A stretch of DNA of 64,000 nucleotides from Parvibium lacunae. Its GTDB lineage: Bacteria; Pseudomonadota; Gammaproteobacteria; Burkholderiales; Burkholderiaceae_D. Shown here in pieces: positions 44,807-54,461 of this stretch; position 1 is the first letter of the stretch, and every line of letters begins with the position of its first letter. The position numbers and the translations under genes were made by a program. The notes under the pieces are model-generated. The model did not search any database, was not told the DNA's origin, and saw only the letters and a program-made list of their open reading frames with translations. The stretch is taken from the NCBI RefSeq assembly GCF_003335215.1, contig NZ_QPGB01000004.1, forward strand, positions 62,001 through 126,000, in the 5' to 3' direction.

Positions 44807-45794
44807 GGGCCTGCTCCCCGTTACTGGGGCTATTTACTGGCCCGGCTGGAATGTCTCTAGGGGAGGCGGGCGAGCCGGTTAGGGGCGGGTCGCGCAACCA
44901 GATATTGGCCAAGTTTGGTGACCAGCGCCAAGCGCCCGTGCCGAACAGGCTCCCCGTCACTTTGACCAGTGTCCGTAACGCCCAGGATGGCGCGGTCCGT
45001 TGTCGCTGCGCTTGCGGCCCATAAGGCAAGTAATGCGGGTAAAAAGCCAAAAACTCACGGAATGTCCCAAAGGTTTGGTAGCGGGTCGTTGGCTTGAAAT
45101 GCTGCTGCAACGGACGCAGGTCTGCCGGCCTTAAAAAATCATTTCCTTCTTCCTGTTTAGCCCGCCCGAACCAGCCTGCATAGCGCTGCCGTAGTGATTT
45201 AGGCAGCCAATGTGCGGCGGGCAGGCGAGAATCATGAGCAATAATGGGAAAGCGCGCATTCGGTGTCGTTAACAACACGGCTTGTTTGGGTAAACGGCAA
45301 AGGGTGTTGATGCAGGCAGCAATAGACGGCCGTCCGACATGTTCCAGGCATTCCACGCTGGCGGCAACGTCAACCGCGTAATCCGCGAGGGGGGCATCCT
45401 GCATTCGAGTATTAAGAAATGTGCAGCGTGGCAATAAGCCCAAATGCTTGGCAATCGCCTGCGCCGCGCGCAGGCGACGCGCATCCGGTTCGATCAAAAT
45501 GGCTTGTTCGCCCCCCGCTTTCAGCCACGCAAAAGACAGCCAGCCGAACCCGGCACCACAATCCGCCAATGTCAATCCTGCCAGTGCGCGCTCTGCCGAT
45601 GCCTCTGGCTGCAAGACATGCTGTAACGGTTGAATGTAGCGTCGTGTCATAAAATCCAGGGTGCCTTCCCAGTCGAGATCGCCATAGAGTCCCTGATCGA
45701 AATACTGCAGTGCCGCTTCCTCGTCAATTTGCGCCATCATGGGGCTCGTCACCGCTGTCGGTGGTGCGCTCGGGTGCGGTGGGGTAACAGCCAT
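44799..45794 (-). CDS. SAM-dependent methyltransferase in the EPS locus
   Basis: A 331-residue class I methyltransferase. Motif I is LADCGAGFGWLSFAW with an acidic end at LIEPDARRL; DVAASVECLEHVGRP is the post-II region. The C-terminal third is basic and without clear motif. In this position it may methylate a sugar residue or a lipid-linked intermediate. Its start codon overlaps the stop of the upstream glycosyltransferase (TAATG), which argues for coupled expression. Confidence 0.85.
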   Translation of the reverse strand: MAVTPPHPSAPPTAVTSPMMAQIDEEAALQYFDQGLYGDLDWEGTLDFMTRRYIQPLQHVLQPEASAERALAGLTLADCGAGFGWLSFAWLKAGGEQAILIEPDARRLRAAQAIAKHLGLLPRCTFLNTRMQDAPLADYAVDVAASVECLEHVGRPSIAACINTLCRLPKQAVLLTTPNARFPIIAHDSRLPAAHWLPKSLRQRYAGWFGRAKQEEGNDFLRPADLRPLQQHFKPTTRYQTFGTFREFLAFYPHYLPYGPQAQRQRTAPSWALRTLVKVTGSLFGTGAWRWSPNLANIWLRDPPLTGSPASPRDIPAGPVNSPSNGEQAHG

Positions 45795-46789
45795 TATTCT
45801 TGCCCCTTTTTGGGGGGCTTGGCGGACTCAGGGTTAGTCAACAATCCCAATTTTGTTAGTAACCCGGCTGCTTTTTGTTTGAGTTGGGCTAACTGCCAAT
45901 CTTGTAAGTATTCCCGAAAGCCGGGGTAATCATAGCGAGGGTGCTGGGTAACGGCGGCTTTGCAATAAGCAAAGAAAATCACCAAGCCCCCGATTACCCG
46001 TGGTTTCTCGCGCATTCTGAACAGGGCCGAGGCCAGCGCATACAGCGGGTGATACCCCATGAACCAAATTCCCCGCCCCCAGCGCATCCGGCCGCGAAAT
46101 ACATTTTTGTCGGAAGAGCCCATCAGTCGGTGGTGATACAGCCTGGCTTCAGGCGCAGGGATACTTTGCGTATGCCAGCCCTTCATGCGGGCCATATGCA
46201 CATCGATGCCGTCCCACAGGACTTCTTCCACAAAGCCACCAATTTCTTCATAGGCTGCGCGTCGGTAGAGTTTGAATTGACCCGCCACATGCTCGTCAAT
46301 AATGGCTTCTTCCACCAACTGATTGCCTTCGGGTCGAAATACTTTGCCTGATATAGCCGCCAAGCGAGGGTCGGCGTCGAATGCCGCAAACATCTGTGCC
46401 AGATAGTGAGGCCCGAATGACATATCCCCATCCATTTTGGCCAGATACTGATATGCCTGATACTGAATCTGACTGACCCCAAACTTGAACGCCACAACGA
46501 CCCCGGCACCGACCTTGCGATAGCCGCGATCAGGATTGTGAACCAGCCGGATAAAAGGATAGCGGGCGGCATAAGCGGCAACAATCGCTGGCGTAGCATC
46601 GGTAGAGCCATCATCAACAATCACCCACTCTACCGGTAAGACGGTTTGCTGCAACATGGCATCCAGCGTCAGGCGAATCAATGCGGCTTCATCCCGCACT
46701 GGAGAGACAATCACTAAGGGCACACGTGTTGCGCTGAGCTTGAACTCGGGCGCCACCACCGCCGAAGTTGAAACAGGGGAAGGTGTCAT
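45794..46789 (-). CDS. Family 2 glycosyltransferase
   Basis: A 331-residue GT-A enzyme. The nucleotide-sugar-binding start is VIVSPVRDEAALIRLTLDAM. EWVIVDDGSTDATPAIV and a DXD-like AKMDGDMSFGPHYL follow, with acceptor-side residues around EEVLWDGID. It should add a sugar to the lipid-linked repeat. It is joined to its neighbours on both sides by TAATG overlaps. Confidence 0.92.
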   Translation of the reverse strand: MTPSPVSTSAVVAPEFKLSATRVPLVIVSPVRDEAALIRLTLDAMLQQTVLPVEWVIVDDGSTDATPAIVAAYAARYPFIRLVHNPDRGYRKVGAGVVVAFKFGVSQIQYQAYQYLAKMDGDMSFGPHYLAQMFAAFDADPRLAAISGKVFRPEGNQLVEEAIIDEHVAGQFKLYRRAAYEEIGGFVEEVLWDGIDVHMARMKGWHTQSIPAPEARLYHHRLMGSSDKNVFRGRMRWGRGIWFMGYHPLYALASALFRMREKPRVIGGLVIFFAYCKAAVTQHPRYDYPGFREYLQDWQLAQLKQKAAGLLTKLGLLTNPESAKPPKKGQE

Positions 46790-48099
46790 TAGTAACGGAA
46801 GCTCACTACAGCGTTAGTCGAGTTCGAGGGCGGTGCCGTATTGGGTGGTGGTGCCACCGGCACAGCTTGCATAGGCGCAGGGCGGCGGTTTTCTGCGGTG
46901 GGCGTCACACGCCGCGCAGGGGTCTTAGCCAAGGGTTGTTGGGTGGGTTGCGGCGTACCAGAAAGCGAGATTTCACGTTGAATTTTCCAGCCACTGGGCG
47001 TTTGCCGCCACTCCAATTGTTTGCGGTCGTTGGCTTGATAAACCTGTGATTGATAGCGTTGCTGGAAGCTCACCCGTGCCCACTCGCCGCGGGTTTCCCA
47101 TTGAATTTGGCTCAGCTCAAGTTGGATCTTGCCCGCATTAGCAAAGACGCGCTGTTTGTAAGCCAGCCAGGCAGCCCGATCGTTAAAGGTCGGGCTGCGA
47201 AAGTTTGCCGCATAGTAGCCGCTGTAGGCATTTAAATCCGCTTGTTGCCAAGCTTGCCGCCAGCCTTCCAGGGTATTGGCGAGCGTTTCGGTTAGCGGGA
47301 GCGCCGTGGTGCCGCCTTCAGTAAGCCCGGCAGGGGCTGTCGTTGGGTTCTCAGGCGGCACTTGCAAGGCCACTTTTTGAATCGTGAGGCTTTGATTGCG
47401 TAGCGGCGCGGTTTCAGCCAGTGCAGCGGCGTTAGGGCTTAAACGCAGCGCCCGCCCGCCCGTTGAGGCGTTAGACGCAGGGGTTTGGGCCAACAGGTTT
47501 TGCGCGGGGCCAGCGTTGCTGGGTTTTAGTGCCAGTTCAATCGCTGTTAACCGTTTTTGCAGCAGGGCGGTGTCGGCATTGGCTGGCGCTTGGGCCAGAA
47601 TCTGCTGATAGGTTTGCCAAGCCAAGCCCAAATAAACATTGGCCAGACTTTGCTGGGCTTCGAGGCGATTGCTATTGCCTTGTTCAACGGCGCGGACCAG
47701 CAGGGCGCGCGCCTCATCCAGCCGGTTTTGTCGCGCCCGCACGGCGGCGAGGTTGATCAGCGGGGCGCTGTGGTTGGGATAGCGTTCCAATAGGCGCTCA
47801 AAGAGTTGCGCCGCTGCATTTTCTTGCCCTAGATTCAGCAAGGCAACGCCGCGCTGAAGCAACCATTCGGGTTGTTCGGGCTGTAAACTCAGCAGTCGAT
47901 CTGCTTGCTCTATGGCCTCGGCAAAGCGTTTGTTTTGAATTGATTGCATCAGCGCTTGCCCCAGCGCGGTTGGGTTTGCGCTGTCCGTGCTGCCGGCGGT
48001 TGGGCTTGCTTGTGCAGCGGCGGGCGTAGAGATTGCCGTGCCGAGTGCCAGTAAAACAGCCAAGCCGATGCTCAGCGGTGGGGCAGAATGTAATCGCAT
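46789..48099 (-). CDS. Exported TPR protein with NTF2-like C-terminal domain
   Basis: A 436-residue protein. It has a signal peptide (LAVLLALGTAISTPAAAQA), a block of tetratricopeptide-type repeats (about 45-190), an alanine/proline-rich linker and an NTF2/Cds6-like domain (about 280-385, WRQAWQQADLNAYSGYYAANF). A proline-rich tail ends the protein. It probably acts in the periplasm as a scaffold for the exopolysaccharide machinery. The ATG at 48099 has GGAG 6 bases upstream; a TTG at 48111 also opens the frame but lacks that spacing. Confidence 0.85.
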   Translation of the reverse strand: MRLHSAPPLSIGLAVLLALGTAISTPAAAQASPTAGSTDSANPTALGQALMQSIQNKRFAEAIEQADRLLSLQPEQPEWLLQRGVALLNLGQENAAAQLFERLLERYPNHSAPLINLAAVRARQNRLDEARALLVRAVEQGNSNRLEAQQSLANVYLGLAWQTYQQILAQAPANADTALLQKRLTAIELALKPSNAGPAQNLLAQTPASNASTGGRALRLSPNAAALAETAPLRNQSLTIQKVALQVPPENPTTAPAGLTEGGTTALPLTETLANTLEGWRQAWQQADLNAYSGYYAANFRSPTFNDRAAWLAYKQRVFANAGKIQLELSQIQWETRGEWARVSFQQRYQSQVYQANDRKQLEWRQTPSGWKIQREISLSGTPQPTQQPLAKTPARRVTPTAENRRPAPMQAVPVAPPPNTAPPSNSTNAVVSFRY

Positions 48100-48474
48100 G
48101 AGAATCTCCAAACCAAGAATTGTGCCGATGCGCAGGGTTCTATTGTATAGAAAGCCGCTCCTAAGTTAGGCAAAATCAATCTAGAACGCGGCCGATTCTT
48201 GATGACAAATTGCCAAATAAGGTGAATTTGTTGGTTGCCTGCTGCGTTATTCCCAGCCCGTCGGGATTTTTGCAACTCACGCAATCAGATGAACCCGTAC
48301 GAGCGGCACCAGCCAGGGAGAACTACGGCATAATGTCGCTGCGACTGTAATCTGGCGCATAAACGTCGCGATTATCTACACAGATTCCGTGCGCAGATTT
48401 CAGTGCAGCTTGCGAATGCCGATATATCAACGAATCGCCATTTATCTCTTTTCGACAGTTGGGTTACGTTCTTA
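48100..48474. other. Divergent intergenic region at the centre of the EPS locus
   Basis: This 375-base region separates the two outward-reading arms and must hold both promoters. I see no gene. A weak inverted repeat, CAAATT (48206-48211) and AATTTG (48225-48230), is the only symmetrical element noticed; no clear sigma-70 or sigma-54 promoter could be picked out by eye. Confidence 0.5.
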
Positions 48475-49566
48475 ATGCCTGGTTTGTTCCCTTATTTTTC
48501 CCGTCGGGGCTTGTCTTTGTTTGGCTGTCTCAGCTTGGGCTTAAGTCTGGCCTGGGCGGCACACGCGCGCCCTAACAATGGCGTTCGGGCTGACATGCCA
48601 GCCCCGGCGAGTACCGCCCCTGTGCCGGCAATGCTGACCCAAGCCGCTCCCGCCCCCGTGATTGAAGTGCTGCCACAACTCCGCTGGGAATCGCCGGTTG
48701 CGCCCGTCGCCACGACCAAGCCTGCTAGCCCGACCGCAAGCGTTGCCCCCACACCGCTGCAGAATACGACCAGCAGCCTTGATCTAGGTGTGAGTCAAGG
48801 GTTACGTGAAGTTGTCGGCGTTGGCGATCAACTGGCGATCACCGTTTTTGGGCATCCTGATTTATCGGGAGAGGTCACGGTCAGTGAAGCCAGTCAATTG
48901 GTATTGCCCTTAATTGGCAGTTTGGATGTGCGCGACAAAACCCCAGCAGAAATTGCGCAGCTTTACGCACAACGACTGGTCAGCGGCAACTTTTTGCGCG
49001 AACCCCGTGTGGCGGCGCAATTGCGGCAACAGCGGAGTCGTCAGATTTCCGTATTAGGTGAAGTGCAAAAACCCGGTCGTTATGCATTGCAAGGGCGAGT
49101 AGCCCTATTGGATGCCATCAGCCTTGCTGGTGGCGTTACGCCGCGCGCCGACAAAACGGTGATTCTGATTCGCCGCCAAACGGGCCAGCCTGGCGGGTTG
49201 GAACAGCGGCAGTTGTCGCTGCGTTTAGATGACCCGACGCCGCTGGTACGACAACAGCTTGAACAAGCGCTTGAACCCGATGACGTTATCTATGTCGCCC
49301 AGCAAAAGGTTTTTTACATTCATGGCGAAGTTCGCCGCCCGGGGGTTTATCCGATTGAAGACGAACTTACCGTGATGCGTGCTATTTCGATTGGTGGCGG
49401 CATCACCGAGCGCGGCAGTGCGCGACGGATCATGATTTATCGCGCCGCTGACAAGCCGCCCCACAGTCGAGCTACAAACGATGACAAAGCGGGCGCTGAA
49501 CGCGCAAGTATGCACACCCCGATTCGCCCCGGCGACGTCATTTTTGTCGATGAACGGATATTTTAA
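48475..49566 (+). CDS. Wza-like polysaccharide export protein
   Basis: A 363-residue exported protein. The signal peptide has the core LSLFGCLSLGLSLAWAAHA. A proline/alanine linker leads to a Poly_export domain (VGVGDQLAITVFGHPDLSGEV, about 118-200) and two SLBB-type domains (VLGEVQKPGRYALQGR and YIHGEVRRPGVYPIED). It would form the outer-membrane exit channel. The ATG at 48475 gives a proper signal peptide; a GTG at 48403 also opens the frame, but its extension is not export-like. Confidence 0.9.
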   Translation: MPGLFPYFSRRGLSLFGCLSLGLSLAWAAHARPNNGVRADMPAPASTAPVPAMLTQAAPAPVIEVLPQLRWESPVAPVATTKPASPTASVAPTPLQNTTSSLDLGVSQGLREVVGVGDQLAITVFGHPDLSGEVTVSEASQLVLPLIGSLDVRDKTPAEIAQLYAQRLVSGNFLREPRVAAQLRQQRSRQISVLGEVQKPGRYALQGRVALLDAISLAGGVTPRADKTVILIRRQTGQPGGLEQRQLSLRLDDPTPLVRQQLEQALEPDDVIYVAQQKVFYIHGEVRRPGVYPIEDELTVMRAISIGGGITERGSARRIMIYRAADKPPHSRATNDDKAGAERASMHTPIRPGDVIFVDERIF

Positions 49567-49568
49567 GT

Positions 49569-51014
49569 ATGGCCGCAACCCGCGATTTAGTGCTTTCTTT
49601 TACGCAGCTTGGGGCGATTGCCAAAGCGCGCCGCACGACCATCCTCGTGGCAGTGTTCCTGTGCGCGGCAGTCTCTGGTGCGATTAGCGTGGTGATTCCC
49701 AAAACCTATCGGGCGTCAGCCGATATCTTTATTGACTATCGGGCGAATGATCCGATTTCGGGCCGGCAGTTTCATCCCATGCAAGACGAGAGTTATCTCG
49801 AAACCCAGTTTGATATGCTCAAAGGCGTGCAGGTGGCTGAGCGCACCATCGATAAACTCCGCCTGCTAGATAGCGAAGAAGGTCGCAAGCTGGTGGCCCT
49901 GCGTGGGGCTGAAACCGCGAAGCGGCTCATGGCAGAGGGCATGGCCAAGAGTTTAGATATTGTGACGCACAAGACCAGCCGCATCATTGAAGTCCGCTAC
50001 ACGGGCAAAGACCCCAAGCAGGTACGCGATATCACCAACACCTTGGTCAAATCCTACATTGATCTCACGATTGAATTAGTGATGGCGCCGGCCCAGGCGC
50101 GTCGCGATCAATACAATACCCAGCTTGAAAGCTTACGCCAGCAAGTCGATGATTTACAAACCAAGCTGACGGAATACCAGCAGGAAAGCGGCATTTTAGA
50201 AGTTGATGAAAAACAAGATACAGATACCCGTCAATTAAATGAACTCAGCACCCGGCTGGCCCAAACGCAGGGGCTGCGTGCTGAAACGACCGCGCGTCGC
50301 GCCGCGCTGGAAAAATTGTTGCAGGCTGGGCATCGTGCCTATGAAATTCCAACACTCAGCACCTTGGGCAATATTCCTGAATTGAAGGGCCGCCTCTCGT
50401 CGTTGGATGCCAAGCTGGCCGAAACCAGTGCCGTGTATGGCCGCAACCATCCGCGTTATCGGGAAATCATTGAGGAGCGCCAAGCGCTGACCGAGCGCTT
50501 GGAGCGGGAAGCGCGTACCATTTTAGACAGCGTGCGCAGCGCTGATGAGCAAGCTTTACGCCAAGAGCAAATTTTGCAGCAGCAAATCAATGCACAACAG
50601 CAGCGCACCCTCGAAAATAAAAAGCACCGCGACATCATCAGTTCTTACCAACGCCAGCTTGAAAGTGTGCAGAAAATTTATAACACCGCTTTGCAGCGGT
50701 ATGACGAGCTGTTGATGTCCAGTAACATTTCAATCGCCAATTCTGCTGTGATGCGCTGGGCCGAGTTGCCTACCAAACATATCAAACCGATTTTGCTCAA
50801 TAACCTGGTCTTTGGCATATTCGGTGGGCTGGTCTTGGGGCTGAGCTTGGCTTTCCTGCTCGAATTGAGTAACCGGCGAGTACGGTGTTTGGAAGATTTA
50901 CAGAAAGAGTTTGAGTTGCCGGTGCTCGGTCAAGTTGGCGGTAGTAAACGCCTGGCTGCTGCCGCACTGCCACCCACAACAACCATGGACCCGTTATGGG
51001 GGGATGATGTCTGA
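49569..51014 (+). CDS. Wzz-like chain-length determinant protein
   Basis: A 481-residue inner-membrane protein. The first membrane helix (about 21-41) is followed by a Wzz-type periplasmic region (YRASADIFIDYRANDP), a long coiled coil (about 170-370, QLESLRQQVDDLQTKLTEYQ) and a G-rich-domain-like end before the second helix (about 412-435). It lacks a C-terminal kinase domain, which is supplied by the next gene. It starts 2 bases after the exporter stop and overlaps the kinase gene by 8 bases. Confidence 0.92.
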   Translation: MAATRDLVLSFTQLGAIAKARRTTILVAVFLCAAVSGAISVVIPKTYRASADIFIDYRANDPISGRQFHPMQDESYLETQFDMLKGVQVAERTIDKLRLLDSEEGRKLVALRGAETAKRLMAEGMAKSLDIVTHKTSRIIEVRYTGKDPKQVRDITNTLVKSYIDLTIELVMAPAQARRDQYNTQLESLRQQVDDLQTKLTEYQQESGILEVDEKQDTDTRQLNELSTRLAQTQGLRAETTARRAALEKLLQAGHRAYEIPTLSTLGNIPELKGRLSSLDAKLAETSAVYGRNHPRYREIIEERQALTERLEREARTILDSVRSADEQALRQEQILQQQINAQQQRTLENKKHRDIISSYQRQLESVQKIYNTALQRYDELLMSSNISIANSAVMRWAELPTKHIKPILLNNLVFGIFGGLVLGLSLAFLLELSNRRVRCLEDLQKEFELPVLGQVGGSKRLAAAALPPTTTMDPLWGDDV

Positions 51015-52086
51015 GCATAAAGATCCTTTCGCCGATTCAGTCCCCGCTGCTGCAGCCGACCCTTTTCTAGACGAACTGAATAGTCTTGAGGTGGCCGCTT
51101 TAGCGGCTGCGCCGGCCAGCCTGGTGACCAAGGACAAGGCACTGCGAAACTCGACCCGCATGGGCGACATTTTTCTGTTTTCTCAGCGCTTAAGCCCAGA
51201 ACAAATTGAGAAGATTGTGCAGACGCAAACCCAGCGAGGGCTGCGTTTCGGTGAGGCGGCGATTCAGCTTGGGATGCTGACGCGTGAGGAAGTCGAAGAG
51301 GTGCTGGCGACGCAGTTCGGCTACGCCGGTGGCAGCCTATTGGTCGGTCAGGCCGATCCGACATTGGCGATTTTGCATCAACCGTTCAGCACCGAAGCGG
51401 AAGAAATTCGCCGCCTGCGTAGCAATATCCTGCTGCGCGAGGCAACCCAAGATTTTATTCGTTTAGCCGTGATCAGTGCGCAGCGTAGCGAAGGCAAAAG
51501 TTACCTGGCTGCCAGTCTGGCGTTGGCTTTGGCACAGGTCGGTAAGCGTACCTTGTTGATTGATGCCGACTTGCGAGCACCATCACAGCATCGTTACTTC
51601 ACGCTCGGCAGCCGCGATGGTTTGTCCAGCGTCTTGGCCGGCCGGACCAGTCTGGATGAGGTGCTAGTCCAAGTGCTGCCAGAGTTGTTTGTTTTGCCTG
51701 CTGGGCCCATGCCGCCCAACCCGTTAGAAATTTTACGGGCGCCTCGCCTGCAAGCTTTGCTGCATGCCTGCCGCGACCGTTTTGATGCCTGTATTGTGGA
51801 TACGCATGCAGCGATGTCCGCTGCCGATGCGCAGATGGTCGCCCACCAAGTGGGGCAAGCCTTGCTGGTTGGCTGGCGTGACCACACGACCTTGCAAACC
51901 TTGCGGCAAGCCTACGATGATATGCAATCGGCGGGCGTAGACATTATCGGCACCATCTACAACGCCTTTGATCAGCAGCGAAATCGCCCTTTGGTGCGGG
52001 CCTCGCGCAGTATGGGTGCCCGTTTGCAGCATGCTTGGCAACGTCTTCGCCGCCGCCGCTATCCTGGCAGTTCGATCCGGGGTTAA
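51007..52086 (+). CDS. EpsG-like tyrosine-kinase-type ATPase of EPS control
   Basis: A 359-residue protein. The first part has an MshEN-like segment (QRLSPEQIEKIVQTQTQRGL and IQLGMLTREEVEEVLATQFG). The C-terminal BY-kinase domain has a Walker A-type SAQRSEGKSYLAA and Walker A' LLIDADLRAPSQH. Together with the Wzz-like protein it would control chain length and export. The usual C-terminal tyrosine cluster is reduced: the arginine-rich tail has only one tyrosine. The ATG at 51007 has a G-run upstream; ATG 51004 is an alternative. Confidence 0.9.
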   Translation: MSEHKDPFADSVPAAAADPFLDELNSLEVAALAAAPASLVTKDKALRNSTRMGDIFLFSQRLSPEQIEKIVQTQTQRGLRFGEAAIQLGMLTREEVEEVLATQFGYAGGSLLVGQADPTLAILHQPFSTEAEEIRRLRSNILLREATQDFIRLAVISAQRSEGKSYLAASLALALAQVGKRTLLIDADLRAPSQHRYFTLGSRDGLSSVLAGRTSLDEVLVQVLPELFVLPAGPMPPNPLEILRAPRLQALLHACRDRFDACIVDTHAAMSAADAQMVAHQVGQALLVGWRDHTTLQTLRQAYDDMQSAGVDIIGTIYNAFDQQRNRPLVRASRSMGARLQHAWQRLRRRRYPGSSIRG

Positions 52087-52089
52087 CGC

Positions 52090-53403
52090 ATGCCAACCCG
52101 CCAACTCTTCTCAGCTTCGGCACTGGCTGTCGTTGATCAGGTCTTGCTCAGCGCCTTGAATTTTGCGATTGGCGTGTTGCTGATCAAGCTGGCGACCAAA
52201 GAAACCTACGGCCTCTATGCACAGCTCTTTGCGTTGGGTTTGTTTGTGAACACGCTGTTAGAAGCCTGGCTGGGCGGGCCCCTCACAACCGTTGTTGGCC
52301 GCTTATTGCAAGCTGATAAAGCGACCCTAATTGCGCGGGTTTATCGTTTTCAAATGATCAGTGCGGCGGTGATGGCGGTTCTCGGCGCGCTGGGGGTCGC
52401 CGCTGTTTTCTTCTTTGAAGAGGTGCAGTGGGAAAGTCAGCACTGGCTCGATACCCCCCTCGGGATAGAGTTTGCTTTTGCAGCCTATGTGCTTACTAGT
52501 GGTTTGCGGGAATGCCAGCGTAGTGCCAACTTTATTGAGCATGATGTGCGTACGGTGCTCAAGATTGACCTGCTTTACGCGATCGCGGTCTTGATTGGCA
52601 TGAGTATTCTTGCGTGGCAAGGGTGGCTGGCGATTGATGCCGTATTAGTCACCTTGGCCCTTGCTTCCGGGTTAGCGGCGTGGCGCGGTCACCGCAGCAT
52701 GCCCGTCGCTCAGGTAGCTGCGCATCCAGAGACGGTACAAACCGCCTTTCAGGAAGTGCGACAACAAGGGCGCTGGGCCATGCCCGGCGCGATTGTCGGG
52801 TGGCTGGCGAACTACAGCTACCTCTATCTATCCAGCCTCTGGCTGGGGGTGATTGCGGCGGCGGAGCTGAATGCTTCGCGCCTGCTCATGATCCCCATCG
52901 CGCTCGCGGCGGTCGCTTGGTCGCGCGTCGCGCATCCCTATGCGAGCCGCTTATTGGCGCAACATGATTGGGCTGGCCTGCGTAAATTAAGTGCCTTATC
53001 AATGTTGGCTTTAGAAGGCTTAACCTTGGTCTATGTGGCGTGTCTGTACCTCGCATACCCGTTGCTACAGCAGCATATTCTCGGTGAAAAATATGCCGGT
53101 CTTGAAGCCCTGATTGTGCTGTGGGGCGTCTATTTCGCGATTAATACCTTGCGCTGGATTGGTACCACCTGGCTCTCGAGTTATGGCGCATTCCGGTTGT
53201 TATTTTGGCAAGGCGCGGGATCCCTACTGGCCATGCTGATTTGCGCTAACTACGCGCTTTCTCAGTGGGGAATCCGCGGCGCGATTCTGACCTTAATCCT
53301 GATCGAAGTGCTTGAATTGCTGACAAATTGGTTCTTCTTGTTACCGCTCGTCAAGCGACGCAGCAATCAAGCGTTATCACCCGTGTCAGCGCCAACCCAC
53401 TAA
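52090..53403 (+). CDS. Wzx-like polysaccharide flippase
   Basis: A 437-residue membrane protein with about 12 predicted helices, of the MATE/PST-type oligosaccharide-lipid exporter kind. It opens with SALAVVDQVLLSALNFAIGVLL, and a second set of helices starts near PGAIVGWLANYSYLYLSSLWLG. It should move the lipid-linked repeat across the inner membrane. It starts 3 bases after the kinase gene. Family assignment is by hydropathy and context rather than a strong motif. Confidence 0.82.
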   Translation: MPTRQLFSASALAVVDQVLLSALNFAIGVLLIKLATKETYGLYAQLFALGLFVNTLLEAWLGGPLTTVVGRLLQADKATLIARVYRFQMISAAVMAVLGALGVAAVFFFEEVQWESQHWLDTPLGIEFAFAAYVLTSGLRECQRSANFIEHDVRTVLKIDLLYAIAVLIGMSILAWQGWLAIDAVLVTLALASGLAAWRGHRSMPVAQVAAHPETVQTAFQEVRQQGRWAMPGAIVGWLANYSYLYLSSLWLGVIAAAELNASRLLMIPIALAAVAWSRVAHPYASRLLAQHDWAGLRKLSALSMLALEGLTLVYVACLYLAYPLLQQHILGEKYAGLEALIVLWGVYFAINTLRWIGTTWLSSYGAFRLLFWQGAGSLLAMLICANYALSQWGIRGAILTLILIEVLELLTNWFFLLPLVKRRSNQALSPVSAPTH

Positions 53404-53415
53404 ACTCTGGGTGTC

Positions 53416-54408
53416 ATGAATTCACAGCCGCTTACTTCTTCCTGCCCGGCGATAACCGTCTGTATCTGTACCTTCCGTCGCCCGGCATGGTTGCAGACAT
53501 TGTTGCAAGCTTTGTGGGATCAAACCTATCCCGCCGCTCAAGTGCATGTCTGTGTCATCGACAATGACCCCGCCGCTTCCGCGCAAGCCGTTTTGATGAA
53601 TGCTGAGCAACAATGGGCCGGGCGCTTATCCTGGCAGCACGTTCCCCAAGCCAACATTTCGTTGGCACGCAATGGCGCGATTCATCTGGCGCAAACCGAG
53701 TGGGTGGCGCTGATTGACGATGACGAGCAACCAGAGCCTGATTGGCTATACCAGCTCTGGCAAACCCAAGTCCATACCCAAGCTCAGGCGGTGCTGGCAC
53801 CCGTGGTCCCCCGCTACGCAGCCCATATTCCAGGCTGGATACAACGTGGCGGCTACTTTGAGCGCCCGCGCTTTGCCTCTGGCACCCTGGTTCCGCTGGG
53901 GGAGACCCGCAGCGGCAATGTGTTATTGCATCGACCGAGTTTGCTGGCGTTATGTCAGCCCCTGGTTGCGAATGCCAGCTTGCTTGAGCAAGCACAAACG
54001 GGCCCGTTTGACCTGCATTTTGGTCGCACGGGAGGCGAAGATAGCTGGCTCTTTCGCCAACTGCTGGCACGGGGCGCACGCGTGGTCTGGTGCGATACGG
54101 CCCCCGTCTACGAGTGGGTCCCTCTGGAGCGGGCCAATGCGAGGTGGTTACTGCAACGCGCCTATCGGCTCGGGCAATTATTTATGCGCAGCGAGCTAGC
54201 GGCACGCCAAGGCTGGCCACGTTTACGCTGTTTACTATATCTAAGCACGCGGGCGGTCTTACAAGGGGCCTTGGCACTCGTATTAGCCCTGTGCTATCTC
54301 CCTATTCGCGTTCATCGAGCCTTTGCTTGGTTGCGAACGGCGGCGGCGCAAGCGGGTAAACTGAGCGCCTTGTTTGGCTTTCAGCAAAAAGCCTATGGTC
54401 AATCATGA
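53416..54408 (+). CDS. Family 2 glycosyltransferase (ExoM-like)
   Basis: A 330-residue GT-A enzyme. ITVCICTFRRPAWLQTLLQAL is the start, CVIDNDPAASAQ the nucleotide-binding end of the first half, and the DXD-like IDDDEQPEPDWL is the metal site. FGRTGGEDSWLFRQL is the acceptor motif. The basic C-terminus with a hydrophobic stretch (about 275-300) may bind the membrane. It lies 12 bases after the flippase gene. Confidence 0.92.
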   Translation: MNSQPLTSSCPAITVCICTFRRPAWLQTLLQALWDQTYPAAQVHVCVIDNDPAASAQAVLMNAEQQWAGRLSWQHVPQANISLARNGAIHLAQTEWVALIDDDEQPEPDWLYQLWQTQVHTQAQAVLAPVVPRYAAHIPGWIQRGGYFERPRFASGTLVPLGETRSGNVLLHRPSLLALCQPLVANASLLEQAQTGPFDLHFGRTGGEDSWLFRQLLARGARVVWCDTAPVYEWVPLERANARWLLQRAYRLGQLFMRSELAARQGWPRLRCLLYLSTRAVLQGALALVLALCYLPIRVHRAFAWLRTAAAQAGKLSALFGFQQKAYGQS

Positions 54409-54461
54409 TCTGTATGCATGCCTGACTCCCATGCCGTCCTCTTGCTTCTCTGGATACTGTT

